Positions 44,661 through 54,474 of a stretch of 64,000 bases of DNA are shown here, in pieces (position 1 is the first letter of the stretch; each line of letters opens with the position of its first letter). The notes beneath the pieces were generated by a model. The model searched no databases, was not told where the DNA came from, and saw only the letters and a program-made list of their open reading frames with translations. Source of the stretch: Gari tellinella (Eukaryota; Mollusca; Bivalvia; Cardiida; Psammobiidae); NCBI GenBank assembly GCA_922989275.2, contig OV277866.1, positions 31,265,246-31,329,245 of the forward strand. The letters run 5' to 3'. The position numbers and the translations under genes are program-made.

Positions 44661-44899
44661 TTTTCGCCCCTGTGGGATAGAGATATTCCCCATGTGGAAT
44701 CACTCTATCCTCCATATTACGTGACGTCTTTTATTCTTTGCCCAGCTTTACAACAAGCGCTGCATGACGCGGGTAAATAATGACGTCATTTCTTACGACG
44801 TCACTATATAAACAACGTCATATTTGGGCTGAAAAAGTGCATAGAAACTGCAATTATTTCGATATTAAATTCATGTTTTACTGGTTTAAATGGCAGAAA

Positions 44900-45003
44900 A
44901 AAATCCACCATTCGTTTTGTTGATGTAGGATAGGAATTTTCTCCCCTTCGGGTCAGAGGGGGAGAAAATTACTATCCTACATCAACACTCATGGTGGATT
45001 CTT
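44900..45003. repeat. Inverted repeat with palindrome
   Basis: AATCCACCATTCG ... TGTTGATGTAGGATAGGAAT pairs with TACTATCCTACATCAACA ... ATGGTGGATT. The loop is CCCCTTCGGGTCAGAGGGGG. Ends about 30 bp upstream of LDLa exon 4. Confidence 0.8.
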
Positions 45004-45031
45004 ATATTCTCCACCGTATATCCCTTCATAG

Positions 45032-45160
45032 ATGTCGGAACAGGTTGTAAAGTCGGGGAGTATACATGTGCAAGCCTACCCGGAAAAAATGTAACATGTG
45101 CCACGCCCTGTGATAATAAAGTAGAATGTGCGGATAGTGCTGATGAAATTGAATGTCAGG
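45032..45160 (+). CDS. Exon: LDL-receptor class A domain 4
   Basis: Acceptor TTCATAG at 45031 (129 bp, 43 codons) or CAG at 45043, both in frame; the first has the better pyrimidine tract. Donor GTGAGT. Phase 1-1. Encodes GCKVGEYTCASLPGKNVTC, ATPCDNKVEC and ADSADEIEC: six cysteines, aromatic Tyr at the usual site, Ca-site acidic residues D..E..ADE. The ATPCDNKVEC segment resembles ATACDDKVEC of domain 2, suggesting exon duplication. NVT is a possible N-glycosylation site. Confidence 0.85.
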
Positions 45161-45195
45161 GTGAGTAATACTTTTCCTATCTACTTAAGCTATCT

Positions 45196-45431
45196 CACAG
45201 AGGAGAAAACGTTATTTTTTCTCGTTTAAACGCAAACGAAACGCAAACGAAACGCACTTAAATGGAGAAAAGGACAACATTTTGATAATTCTTAATATTC
45301 ATTTTGATCTGAGTGGCAAAAGTTTGGAACCTGATCAGACGCCGGGTAACGCCTGGTCCCAAACTGTTTGCTTTGGAAATAATAGTTTTAGCGTAAATCG
45401 TTTATTAGGAAAGAATAACGTTTTCTCCCCT
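45196..45431 (+). repeat. M1 MITE, shortened core
   Basis: AGAGGAGAAAACGTTATT ... AATAACGTTTTCTCCCC. The core is shortened to GATCAGACGCCGGGTAACGC / CTGGTCCC. Confidence 0.75.
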
Positions 45432-45777
45432 ATTTCTATCTATAAAATTCAAAATGTAATTTACAGCTTCCAATTAAGTCTAGTTCATGACTATTTTGGA
45501 TTTTAATTTTTAATATATTGCAAATTTTTACTAGTACTGGGACCCTTTCATAAAACTTCGCACGAAAAAAAACGGGCGTAAGTCAAAACTTTAAAATACA
45601 TCTTACTTCTATCGAATCCTGTCTTGTGATATCACCTCGGAATCGTCTTGAAAATACGATTCCAAAGAGATGTAGACAGGATTAGATAGAGAAATAAATA
45701 ATAATTGAGACTTTTATCATCAGAATTACGACAACATTTGCCGTACGAAGTTTTATGAAGTTTTATGAAACGGGCAA

Positions 45778-45868
45778 CAGACTCTGACCAGAGGGATCAT
45801 TCAGGAGCATCTGGTCAGGATCTTCACTGCCTGCATAGTATAAGTTAACTTTTTACATGCGCACTGTA
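45778..45868 (+). repeat. M7 MITE fragment
   Basis: CAACAGACTCTGACCAGAGG / CTGGTCAGGATCTTCACTGC core; ends eroded. Here both arms carry GACCAG/CTGGTC instead of GATCAG/CTGATC. Confidence 0.5.
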
Positions 45869-47240
45869 ATAGTGCGCTCACATTTGCTCTACGGCGGTCG
45901 TACGGCGGCCGCAGAAACGTGAAATCGAGATAATCTTATGCCTCGCTCACATTTGCTGCGGTTGCCGTACGGCGGCCGCACGGCTAATCATTTCTACGGT
46001 GAGTAGCGATTCCCCGGTCGCCGCAGAATTCCTACGGCCGCCGTGTGTTGCGCTCACATTTGCTGCGGCTGCTTCGCGGCGAGATTTTATGTTGGTGGGG
46101 TTAAAACATCTGCGGCAACCGTACGACCGCCGTGCGGCAGCCGTACGGTGACCGCACGGCGACCATACGGCCGCCGTGGAAGTCCCACCAGATACCTTGC
46201 AACTATGCTGCTCCTGCTACACAACTTGGTTTTGCTACATGTTCACACAACTTATATCAGTCCAACAACACCATGAACTCAAAGGACACATTTGGACAGA
46301 ATTTAGGAAAATCCATTTTAGATAATATACATGTTTTACATATATCAACAAAAGTACAAATGCTCAAATGGGAAATTGACTATCGAGTTACGGCGGCCGT
46401 ACGGCGACCGTACGGCTGCCGTACGGCAGCCGTAGAACCACTCTACGGCGTGTGTTTCTACGGCCGCCGTAGAAATGAAAAAATGTTATAACTCCGCGTT
46501 ATAATTCTACGGCGACCTCTACGGCCTGTAAAACATTGGGATACGCCGTGCGGCAGCCGCACGGCCGCCGCACGGCCGCCGTATGATTCACTCGATTTCA
46601 CGTCTCTGCGGCCGCCGTACGGCCGTCGTAGAGCAAATGTGAGCGCACTATTACGGCGGCCGTAGAGATTGGCGTTTCCCAATATTTTACAGGCCGTAGA
46701 GCTAACATTTTTTAATTTCTACGGCGGCCGTAGAAACACACGCCGCAGAGTGCGGCCGCCGTAACTCAATGGTCAATTTTTCTATTGTGCATTTGTACTT
46801 TTGTTCATATATGTAAAACATGCATATTATCTAAAAATGGATTTAGATGTTCTTAAATGCTGTCCAGATCTGTCCTTTTAGTTCATGGTGTTGTTGTATT
46901 GATATCAGTTGTGTGAACATGTAGCAAACCAAGTTGTGTAGCAGGAGCAGCATTTTGGTTGCAAGGTATCTGGTGGGACTTCTACGGCTGCCGTACGGCG
47001 GCCGTACGGTCGCCGTGCGGTTACCGTACGGCAGCCGCACGGCGACCGTACGGTTGCCGCAGGTTTTTAAACCCCACAAAAATAAAATCTCGCCGCGCGG
47101 CAGCCGCAGCAAATGTGAGCACAACCTACGGCGGCCGTAGGAATTCTGCGGCGGCCGGGGAATTGCTACTCGCCGTAGAAATGAATAGCCGTGCGGCCGC
47201 CGTACGACAGCCGCAGCAAATGTGAGCGAGGCATAAAATA
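45868..47240. mobile_element. GC-rich foldback block of CGGCCGTACGGC-type repeats
   Basis: Long inverted arms: 45937-46440 (TTATGCCTCGCTCACATTTG ... ) against 46740-47237 ( ... CAAATGTGAGCGAGGCATAA), each with many degenerate CCGTACGGC/GGCGGCCG units and an AT-rich island (CAACTTGGTTTTGCTACATG and its complement). A second, interleaved inverted pair runs from 45868 (AGTGCGCTCACATTTGCTCT) to 46650. No transposase. Open frames rich in RRPYG/RLPYG are translations of the repeat. Confidence 0.8.
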
Positions 47241-47287
47241 CGCATATACGAACCACTAGGGATATACGCGCCCTTTTCAAATGGAAT

Positions 47288-47518
47288 TTAACCCTTTCAC
47301 TCTCAATGGCGCTTGAAAGCGTTTGCAAACAGTTTGGATTCTGATCAGACGCGTCTGATCAAGATCCAGACTATTTGACACTCGTATCGATATGTTATAA
47401 CTCATACTTCATTGAGTTTTAATTTGCAACGATCTCGCACACAACAAAATTGAAGCACACGGCAATGAAACGATGAGAAGTAAAATACTCTCGGAAAATT
47501 TGGTAGTGAAAGGGTTAA
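47288..47518 (+). repeat. M5 MITE
   Basis: TTAACCCTTTCACTCTCAAT ... GGTAGTGAAAGGGTTAA. Core CAAACAGTTTGGATTCTGAT / CAGACGCGTCTGATCAAGAT with a shortened loop. Confidence 0.85.
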
Positions 47519-47574
47519 AGGTCAAAGGAAACGATTGTGTGATTTCTGTTATTGCTGTTTTATTCTTATTATGA

Positions 47575-47686
47575 ACAAGTCTACTTGGAATTCTGGGTAG
47601 ATAAATAAATACTGCTATTAATACTATAGGAGCCCTCTGACCTTGGTCTACACTGGATCTACATTGTTTACGAATGTAATGAGTAT
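47575..47686 (+). repeat. M7 MITE fragment
   Basis: GTCTACTTGGAATTCTGGGT ... GAGCCCTCTGACCTTGGTCT; related to 2700-2835. Confidence 0.45.
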
Positions 47687-48043
47687 ACATTGCTATCTCT
47701 CTACAACGACAACCATCGGGAGACAAAAAATATGTGCGTTGTTCGGAGGGAGTCGTTATAGGGAGGTAACTTGACTTTCATTTGCAAACAGCTTGAATCC
47801 AGATCAGACACCGCGTAACGCGGCGTCTGATCTGGATTCAAGCTGTTTGTCATTCGTAATTTGTATCTGTCAAAATGTTCATTATGTCACTTTGAGAAAA
47901 GCAGCAGACGAAAACTTTAAGCAGACAATATTAGAGCAGTAAAATCTTTAGACATAACTGTCCTTTTTAGGAAACTGTGGTAAGGGTCGTTGTGCGTAAG
48001 AAGGGGGTCATTGTTGAGAGGGCCGTTGTAGAACTATCACTGT
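47687..48043 (+). repeat. M3 MITE, near full length
   Basis: ATTGCTATCTCTCTACAACG ... GTAGAACTATCACTGTA with hairpin CAAACAGCTTGAATCCAGAT / CAGACACCGCG. Confidence 0.85.
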
Positions 48044-48482
48044 AAAACAGCTCCATTGTGTTGGAAGAGTTTAGTCTCTTTAACGAAATTAACAAGAAAT
48101 ATCTTTAAAAAAGATATTCAGCGGAATGGGTGGTGGAATTCATGCTGAAGATGGGTGTGCACAATTGTATGAAATTGGGTTTTTTTTTCAAAGAATTGTA
48201 ATATCTTGGATTGAAAAGCAAACAATACACATTCAAGGATAACTATTACTCTGACTAAAAACCTATAAAAGTACAGAAATGCAAAACAATAATATAACCC
48301 ATATCCTAGCTACTGGTAGGAGATCCTCAGATTAAACTACTGTTCTATATATCAAACTGTCCATCTATAGAAAGACAAATTGTCATAATCTTAAAAAATA
48401 GAAGCATGATGTCACCAGCTCAGTATTAGTAAACACTGCACTGTGTCTCACAATTAGACCAGTAGCACTGGCTACAGTTTAT
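48044..48482. other. No gene recognised
   Basis: AT-rich intron without identified element. Confidence 0.4.
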
Positions 48483-48674
48483 CAGGGCTCCAGATAAGAG
48501 GGAGTAAACTGAACAAATCTAAAATGTTCTCACTCATTTCATCACCAAACCCTATGGTGTTACCACTCATTTTTACCGTCTTGAAGAGACAATTCAAATG
48601 AGTAGGACACCATAGGGTTTAATGCACAAATAAAGTTTTTAAGTTTTGAAATAATTCTCTTATCTGGAGCCCTG
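48483..48674 (+). repeat. M12 MITE
   Basis: CAGGGCTCCAGATAAGAGG ... CTCTTATCTGGAGCCCTG. The interior AACCCTATGGTGTTACC pairs with GGACACCATAGGGTTT. Confidence 0.8.
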
Positions 48675-48830
48675 GCTACTATCCAATCAGACAATTCAGT
48701 TTCAACTGGTGCTCTTAATTCTAAATTTCTGATCAAATATGATTGGTTGAAATGTTTGTCTTAATAAAAATGTAGGTCTAAATAGATAATAGGCAGCTCC
48801 GCTGAAAAAAAAATGTTTTATTGTCGACAG

Positions 48831-48968
48831 ATCAGATATGTCCGGATAATACAACACCATGCCTAACTAGAGAACCAGTAGGTAGTTTGGCGTATCAATG
48901 TGCTAATTTGTGTGATTTCGATGTGGAATGTGAAGATGCACGAGATGAACGACATGCCATCTGCAAAG
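48831..48968 (+). CDS. Exon: LDL-receptor class A domain 5
   Basis: 138 bp between TGTCGACAG and GTAATG, phase 1-1 (46 codons). Encodes DQICPDNTTPC, LTREPVGSLAYQC, ANLCDFDVEC and EDARDERHAIC: six cysteines in LDLa order. The last spacing is longer by two residues (DERHAIC instead of DExxC) and the Gly before DE is replaced, so Ca binding may be weaker. NTT is a possible N-glycosylation site. Confidence 0.8.
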
Positions 48969-48982
48969 GTAATGTAACCCAT

Positions 48983-49234
48983 TTAACCCTTCCCCCATAG
49001 AAGCGACTTTTAGCGTATTCATATTATTCCTCCGCGGAAGAAAATAGTTCCAGTTTATACCCTCATGAACAATAACCATTACAAATATTTTGTATAGCCT
49101 AGTAGATTTTAGCTTAAAGCAGGCTGAAAGTAAATCAGAATGTGCCTAAAGGCACATTCTGTTTTACTTTCAACCTGCTTCAAGTGGTCACCTGTTTTTC
49201 AAAACTAGAAACAAGCTATGAGGTAAAGGGTTAA
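48983..49234 (-). repeat. M2 MITE, full length
   Basis: TTAACCCTTCCCCCATAGAA ... GAGGTAAAGGGTTAA; begins 15 bp after the donor of LDLa exon 5. Confidence 0.9.
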
Positions 49235-49439
49235 ACATAAATACGCCTTTGTACGCCGAAGAAAATAATTCAATTTTTTACAGTTATGAATGTGCAGCAT
49301 AGGATATATTTTCTTTATCCTAGTAGCTGATACCTGAAATCCCCATTTTGTGTTCAAACCTTTTTATGCCCCCGCCATGTAATGGTCATGGCATGCATTG
49401 TTACATTTTATGCTGAAATAAATCTATCTATCTAAAATC

Positions 49440-49990
49440 TATCTATAGTGTTACCCCTTTCCGTCATTCTGTCATTCAGTAATAGTTTAGTTTCCGTTCG
49501 TTATCTGTGTCTAAGATGCGTCTATTGAAGTCAAATTTGGTATAAAGATACCTCATGGCAATACGCAGGTCAACTTTGAATTTGGCTCAGTAGGCTAAAT
49601 AAGTTTTGACAGAGTTATGCCCCTTGGACTTAGAAAATTTCCCACTATTGATGGTTTCCGCTAATTGACTCATTCATGTTTTGACCTTTTGAATTGAAAT
49701 TTGGCACATTTACACATCATGACAATATGCAGGTCAAGTTTGAATTTGGTTTCGGCCAAATAAGTTTTGACAGAGTTATGCGTTTTGGACCCAAGAACTT
49801 TTCTGATTATACGTGGTTTCCGTTCTTCAATTCAGTCAGCATTTGGCATTTTGAATTGACATTTGGTATATAGATACATATTGGCAATACGCAGGTCAAG
49901 TTCAAATTTAGGCCAAAAAAGTTTTGACAGAGTTATGCCCCTTGGACCTAGAAAAGTATCCCACAATTTGTGGTTTGTGCTCGTTAACTA
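49440..49990 (+). repeat. Tandem ~130-bp units with TTTTGACAGAGTTATGCC
   Basis: Three diverged units share TTTGGTATAAAGATACCTCA, AATACGCAGGTCAA, GTTTTGACAGAGTTATGCC and a GGTTTCCG start. This repeat type is abundant in mollusc genomes as I know them. Confidence 0.8.
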
Positions 49991-50483
49991 TATAGTGAAC
50001 AGTGTTCATATCAGCCTGGACAATAAAAAACCCAAGCCATCTGTCTTGTAAATAAGGTTAACAAAATATTTTATAGCGTGGTGCTTGCTTTTGAGCTTAA
50101 TGAACTAAATAAGGTTAAATTATTTAACCAAAAGTAACTGCCAAATATTTATAAAAAAAAATCAACGAAAAACTTCAAAATTGCGCCTTTTCCCTGTGAG
50201 ACTTAGAGTTTTCGTGAAATCCCTGATTTTCAGTGATTTCATGTACATGTATTCCTGATAACACGTTATCCCTGTAACTGTAACATATGCATTTGTCATT
50301 GTATGCATACAATATCAGAATACGTAAACTATTCGTTTTGATTTTATCTACACTATCTTGGCAATGTAACTTGTAATTTTGTGACGTCAACGTGTTTATT
50401 TATACTTAGCAGAGCGAACCTTTTTCGGAAACCATTTATAGAAACACGGCGTTTTTTGCAAAAAATATGTTTGACGTTTGATT
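49991..50483. other. No gene recognised
   Basis: AT-rich; nothing assigned. Confidence 0.4.
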
Positions 50484-50681
50484 TACAGTCAAACTTCGAT
50501 ATCTCGAACATGCTTAACTCGAATTATTCGATATTTCGAAACATAAATATGCCTGATTTCAAACTTGGTTAAGGTGAATATACCTGTGTTTCAAAGTTAA
50601 AACGCGGCTCCGCTGCATTTTAACTTTGAAATACGGGTATGCTCGATTTAACCGAGCTCGAGATATCGAAGTTCGACTGTA
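50484..50681 (+). repeat. M8 MITE, full length
   Basis: TACAGTCAAACTTCGATATC ... GATATCGAAGTTCGACTGTA; hairpin TTTCAAAGTTAAAACGCGGC. Confidence 0.9.
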
Positions 50682-50799
50682 TTATAGAACTACAAAACCC
50701 GTCTAATACTTCCTTACGAATCCTTATTAGATTACTTCTGCGATATTGTAAACGGTAATAATCAAATTTGGTAAATGTCATCTTCCGTGAATCTAAGAT

Positions 50800-50893
50800 A
50801 CAACATTTCCTTGTGTCTTGTTTGAGGGACTAGCGGCAAACGTTGCTGTTAGGAGGGAATCGTTGTTGAGAGGGCCATTGTTGGTAGGGGGTA
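50800..50893 (+). repeat. M3 MITE, right end
   Basis: TTGTTTGAGGGACTAGCGGC ... GTTGTTGAGAGGGCCATTG. Confidence 0.6.
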
Positions 50894-51097
50894 CATATGA
50901 TCACATTTTTATTAACAATAATAGTAAACACCGTTAAAAAAAACTGTTGACACACATGATATGGGCATTATTCATACTATGGTCCACGTGCCTTAACGTT
51001 ATAAATATCATGTTTTGTCGCTGATATTGCCTGCAAATAGCAGGAATTGTGCATATTATTTGAATAAACTAAATACTGTAAAAATGACTTTTTTCAG

Positions 51098-51207
51098 CTT
51101 GCATTTCATGTGAAACTACAAGCCCAACTGACCAATGCGTTTTTATTGAAAACTGTCCCGGGTTTTAAGAACAAACGTACATTGCCGAGCCGCCTTATGA
51201 GCAAACC
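51098..51207 (+). pseudogene. Cysteine-rich exon candidate with in-frame stop
   Basis: Preceded by a good acceptor (CTTTTTTCAG) and followed by GTAGGT. In phase 1, as required by the upstream LDLa exons, it reads CISCETTSPTDQC then VFIENCPGF and a TAA at 51166-51168. The C-x2-C-x8-C-x6-C spacing resembles short cysteine modules of extracellular invertebrate proteins. Either this is the last exon, ending the protein at 51168, or an exon damaged by a stop; the M1 inserted at 51215, 8 bp past the donor, fits decay. Not certain to be an exon. Confidence 0.4.
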
Positions 51208-51214
51208 TGGTAGG

Positions 51215-51464
51215 TATAGTGGAGAATCTGTTATTCTTTCCCGTTTAAACGCAAACGTACGCAAACGCAAAGCACTAAAACGTAGAAAAGAACAACTTTT
51301 GGACAATTTTGAAAATCCTTGTTTATCTTGGTGGCAAACAGTTTGGAGCCTGATCAGACGCCGGGTTACCCGGCGTCTGATCTGGCTCCAAACTGTTTGC
51401 ACTGCAAATAATAGTTTTAGCGGAAACGCGTTTATTGGGAAAGAATAACAGATTCTCCACTGTA
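51215..51464 (+). repeat. M1 MITE, full length, at the edge of an M3
   Basis: TATAGTGGAGAATCTG ... CAGATTCTCCACTGTA, followed at once by M3 sequence (GGGAGGGGAAATTAAT). Confidence 0.9.
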
Positions 51465-51683
51465 GGGAGGGGAAATTAATACTGTAAAGACATTACCCCA
51501 GTCCATTCATTGATTCCCCCAATTGTTCACACAGCTGAAAAACAGCAGACGACAAATGTAAGCAGACGATATTGCAGTCATGAAAAGGTAACACATAAAT
51601 GTCTTGTTTGGGGAACAGCGTCAAGGGTCGTTGTAAGGAGGGAGTCGTTATTGAGAATGTCGTTGATGGGAGGGAGTGCTGTA
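51465..51683 (+). repeat. M3 MITE, right part
   Basis: GGGAGGGGAAATTAATAC ... AGCAGACGACAAATGTAAGC ... GATGGGAGGGAGTGCTGTA; left TIR replaced by the M1. Confidence 0.75.
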
Positions 51684-52288
51684 ATTATATGATTTGTATG
51701 AAATGCCTTTTCGGAGCATTGAAGAAGATAAGTCTTGAGTTACCCTCGTTCAATGAAGTATTTTATTAATTCATTCACTAAATAACACTTTAATGTTTCA
51801 AACTTGTGCCCGTTTTCATTGTACACAAGATGTATTTACAGTGTGTGTGTACTTTTTTAAATGTTGAGGGCCTCATTGAAGATCAAATATTTTATCAAAT
51901 GAGCTCTCTCGTATAATACAGTCTTAATCATTATTGTTTTGACTATTATATTTGAAGCAGATGACACCACTGCATGATCTGTTCTGTTCATAAATAAAAC
52001 GATGTCAATGCTCTTGTCTGGGTCTGCACTGTTAGTTTTCGACAAGTATACTTTCCTCCTGTACATTGATAGTAAATGACAAGTAAATATATGCTCGTAG
52101 ATAAGATCGAATGTGTTCTGTAAATATCTGTACATTATTTTGAGGACCACAAGGGAGATTAGTTGCGTGTGTGTTCTAATTGTGTTACCCTCTTGAAATA
52201 AAGTCCTTATTATTATTATTATCAGGATTAACTTACGTAGACTACTTGATCGAGTGACACATAGAGGAGAAGGCGTAAATCTTCCCGT
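51684..52288. other. No gene recognised
   Basis: AT-rich, with an (ATT)n run at about 52207 and M7-like scraps (GGGTCTGCACTG) at 52018. Confidence 0.4.
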
Positions 52289-52848
52289 TTAACCCCTTCA
52301 CTGTCTTACCCAGAGTACAACGCTTATTTACAAACAGTTTAATTCTGATTAGACGCCGCGTGACGCGGCGTCTAATCAGGATTCAACTGTTTAACAATCA
52401 GTTCAATACTTCTTAACCCAAGACACGACAAGAAAATACAAAGTTTATTGTGATACATGCCTCCTGTCCCGAATCAGTACAAACTATACAATCAATACAT
52501 ACGGTGTGTAACAATATGAAATCAACAAACAATGGCGAAATTCAATTTACAAATATTAAAGTGGTTCTTTGCCTAATTGCAAGGCATAGTAAATGAACAT
52601 TGCAAGATTTCGTACTGGGTTTCTATTTGTACGTGTCATTAGTAAAGTGAACTTGTTCATATTTAGATAATTGTAATATTTTGTTGCTAAATATTGTTTC
52701 CTTAGGTCATTTTATAAAGGGCATACTAACAGAAAGTGGTACTCCTCTTCGATATTTCTTTGACAAAAAACCTAAACATTGAATTTGAGAAATCAAAGCA
52801 GACGACAATTGTCTAGAATTGATGACGTCATGGCAGTGAAGAGGTTAA
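52289..52848 (+). repeat. M5 MITE split by a ~320-bp insertion
   Basis: TTAACCCCTTCACTGTCTTA ... ATGGCAGTGAAGAGGTTAA. The hairpin GATTAGACGCCGCG/CGCGGCGTCTAATC is intact. About 52430-52750 is foreign, starting near CACGACAAGAAAATACAAAG; it could be the antisense 3' part of a retroelement. Confidence 0.75.
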
Positions 52849-52859
52849 ATGCAAAAAAC

Positions 52860-53067
52860 GCAAACGTAGGTGCACTATAATATAGAAGAAAAAAAAACCT
52901 TTTGAAATTTCAAACCAAATATTAAAATCTGACTGGCAAACAGCTTGGAGCCAGATTAGACGCCATGTAACCCGGTGTCCCGATCTGGTTCCAAACCATT
53001 TACAATAGAAATCAACGTTTTAACGTAAGCGTGTATTTTTGGAAAGAATAACGTCTTCTTAACTGTA
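52860..53067 (+). repeat. M1 MITE, diverged
   Basis: GGCAAACAGCTTGGAGCCAG ... GGTTCCAAACCATTTACAAT ... GTCTTCTTAACTGTA. Confidence 0.65.
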
Positions 53068-53095
53068 ATTACATGTATTTCTTATTTCTTTTCAG

Positions 53096-53139
53096 ACTGC
53101 ATTAATGGCTGGACACATGATCTGATGGTTCGTGTAGTG
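53096..53139 (+). pseudogene. Possible exon start truncated by an M1 insertion
   Basis: A strong acceptor (TTATTTCTTTTCAG) opens a frame that, in phase 1, reads DCINGWTHDLMVRVV before running into the M1 at 53140. It continues into M1 as an artificial frame. One cysteine and no recognisable domain. It may be a decayed exon of the LDLa gene or chance. Confidence 0.25.
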
Positions 53140-53389
53140 TACAGTGGAGAAAACGTTATTCTTTCCCAATAAACGCGTTTACGCTAAAACTTTTATTTGC
53201 AGTGCAAACAGTTTGGAGCCAGATCAGACGCCGGGTAACCCGGCGTCTGATAAGGCTCCAAACTGTTTGCCACAAAGATAAACATGAATTATCAGAATTG
53301 TCCAAAAATTTCACTTTTCTACGTTTTAGTGTTTTGCGTTTGCGTACGTTTGCGTTTAAACGGGAAAGAATAACGTATTCGCCACTGTA
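53140..53389 (-). repeat. M1 MITE, full length
   Basis: TACAGTGGAGAAAACG ... ACGTATTCGCCACTGTA; core GATCAGACGCCGGGTAACCC. Confidence 0.9.
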
Positions 53390-53413
53390 GAAATGGATAT
53401 AAAAAGTTGTGTG

Positions 53414-53640
53414 TAGTAGGTTATTCATTCCAAATAAACGAGTTCATGCTTAAACTATTATTTCAACTGCAAACAGCTTGAAGCTATCCTGACGCTGGAT
53501 TGCCCGGCGTCTGATCAGGCTCCAAACTGTTTATTACTCAGATTAGAATAATTCATTAACATAGTCAATGACTTGTCAGTTTTGACATTTTATTGCAGTT
53601 GTGTTTATTTTTCAAAGGGTAAAAATAACGTTCTGTAAAA
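53414..53640 (-). repeat. M1 MITE, strongly diverged
   Basis: TTCCAAATAAACGAGTTCAT ... GAAGCTATCCTGACGCTGGA ... GGGTAAAAATAACGTTCTGTA. Confidence 0.65.
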
Positions 53641-53698
53641 CCGGTTTTATTCGAGAGAGTATAATTTACGCGTTAATTCGCGAATATGTTGCCTCGCG

Positions 53699-53815
53699 TC
53701 TCTGGTTTTGAAAATAGGTGACTTCTTAATGCAGACTGAAAGTAAAGCAGAATGTGCCCTTAGGCACATTCTGCTTTACTTTCAGTCTGCATTAAGCTCC
53801 CGCTGATAGAAAGAT
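53699..53815 (+). repeat. M2-type hairpin without M2 ends
   Basis: GGTGACTTCTTAATGCAGAC ... AGTCTGCATTAAGC. Both arms carry the same substitutions relative to M2 (AATGCAGACTG / CAGTCTGCATT). Outer sequence is not M2. Confidence 0.7.
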
Positions 53816-54041
53816 TGCATGATGTCGCGAATTAATTCAAAATTGCATCACGCCAAATATTAATGACGCGAAATTACCTGTTTTACAGTATTCTCTTTGG
53901 TGTGATGTCACAAATGACGTCAGAATAACGTATCCTCTGTGGTACTCTTACTGTACAGATTAGGTTATTTTTCTTCATTTTACTTGTACATATGATGGTG
54001 GCATAAGGGCTATCAATATTGTTTTTACAAAAATGATTAAA

Positions 54042-54224
54042 AGTCCAGCTTCGATATCTTGAACTAGCTTAACTCAAAACCAAATGTACAGTTTGTATTT
54101 AACTTGCTTTTAAAAGTCGAAAAAACCCGTTTTTCAAAGTTAAAACGTGGGTCAGTCACGTTTTAACTTTGAAGTGCGAATCTAATAGACCTAAGCGTTT
54201 TGGAGATATTGAAGCTCGATTGTA
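54042..54224 (+). repeat. M8 MITE, diverged
   Basis: AGTCCAGCTTCGATATCTTG ... GGAGATATTGAAGCTCGATT; hairpin TTTCAAAGTTAAAACGTGGG intact. Confidence 0.8.
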
Positions 54225-54474
54225 GTTGCAAACCATTTCCGTTGATACTGCGAACATTTAAAGATATGTTATATTGACACAACTTACTGTTTCCATAACC
54301 TGAACTGGGAGACACTTACTTTGCAAAGTTTAGATGCCGATGAGACACAGATGATCAAAATAATATATAAAGTTGAGAGCAAAACTTTCTTACTTCTGAT
54401 TAGAGTACCAAAGTTTTATACAAACCAATAAATGGCCACTATAGGAGTTTTATCTACAAATAATTGCAAGTCCG

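Larger units (their letters stand above)
30461..48968 (+). other. LDLa-repeat gene, region of supported exons
   Basis: Six exons listed separately (30461, 32997, 37234, 39847, 45032, 48831) all have AG/GT borders. The first ends in phase 1 and every LDLa exon is phase 1-1, so they join without frame loss. The predicted product has a hydrophobic leader and at least five LDL-receptor class A domains, each about 33-48 residues with six cysteines and an acidic C-terminal Ca site. Such modules bind ligands or form cysteine-rich extracellular arms in receptors and secreted proteins. No transmembrane, EGF, LRR or GPCR part is seen, so the protein class is open. The start-codon exon and 3' end were not found; introns of 2.2-5.1 kb are filled with MITEs. 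Confidence 0.75.

Noticed and set aside
45880..47240. Several frames rich in RPYG/LPYG repeats
   Set aside because: They translate the CGGCCGTACGGC units of a foldback repeat in many frames at once; no start context or codon bias.
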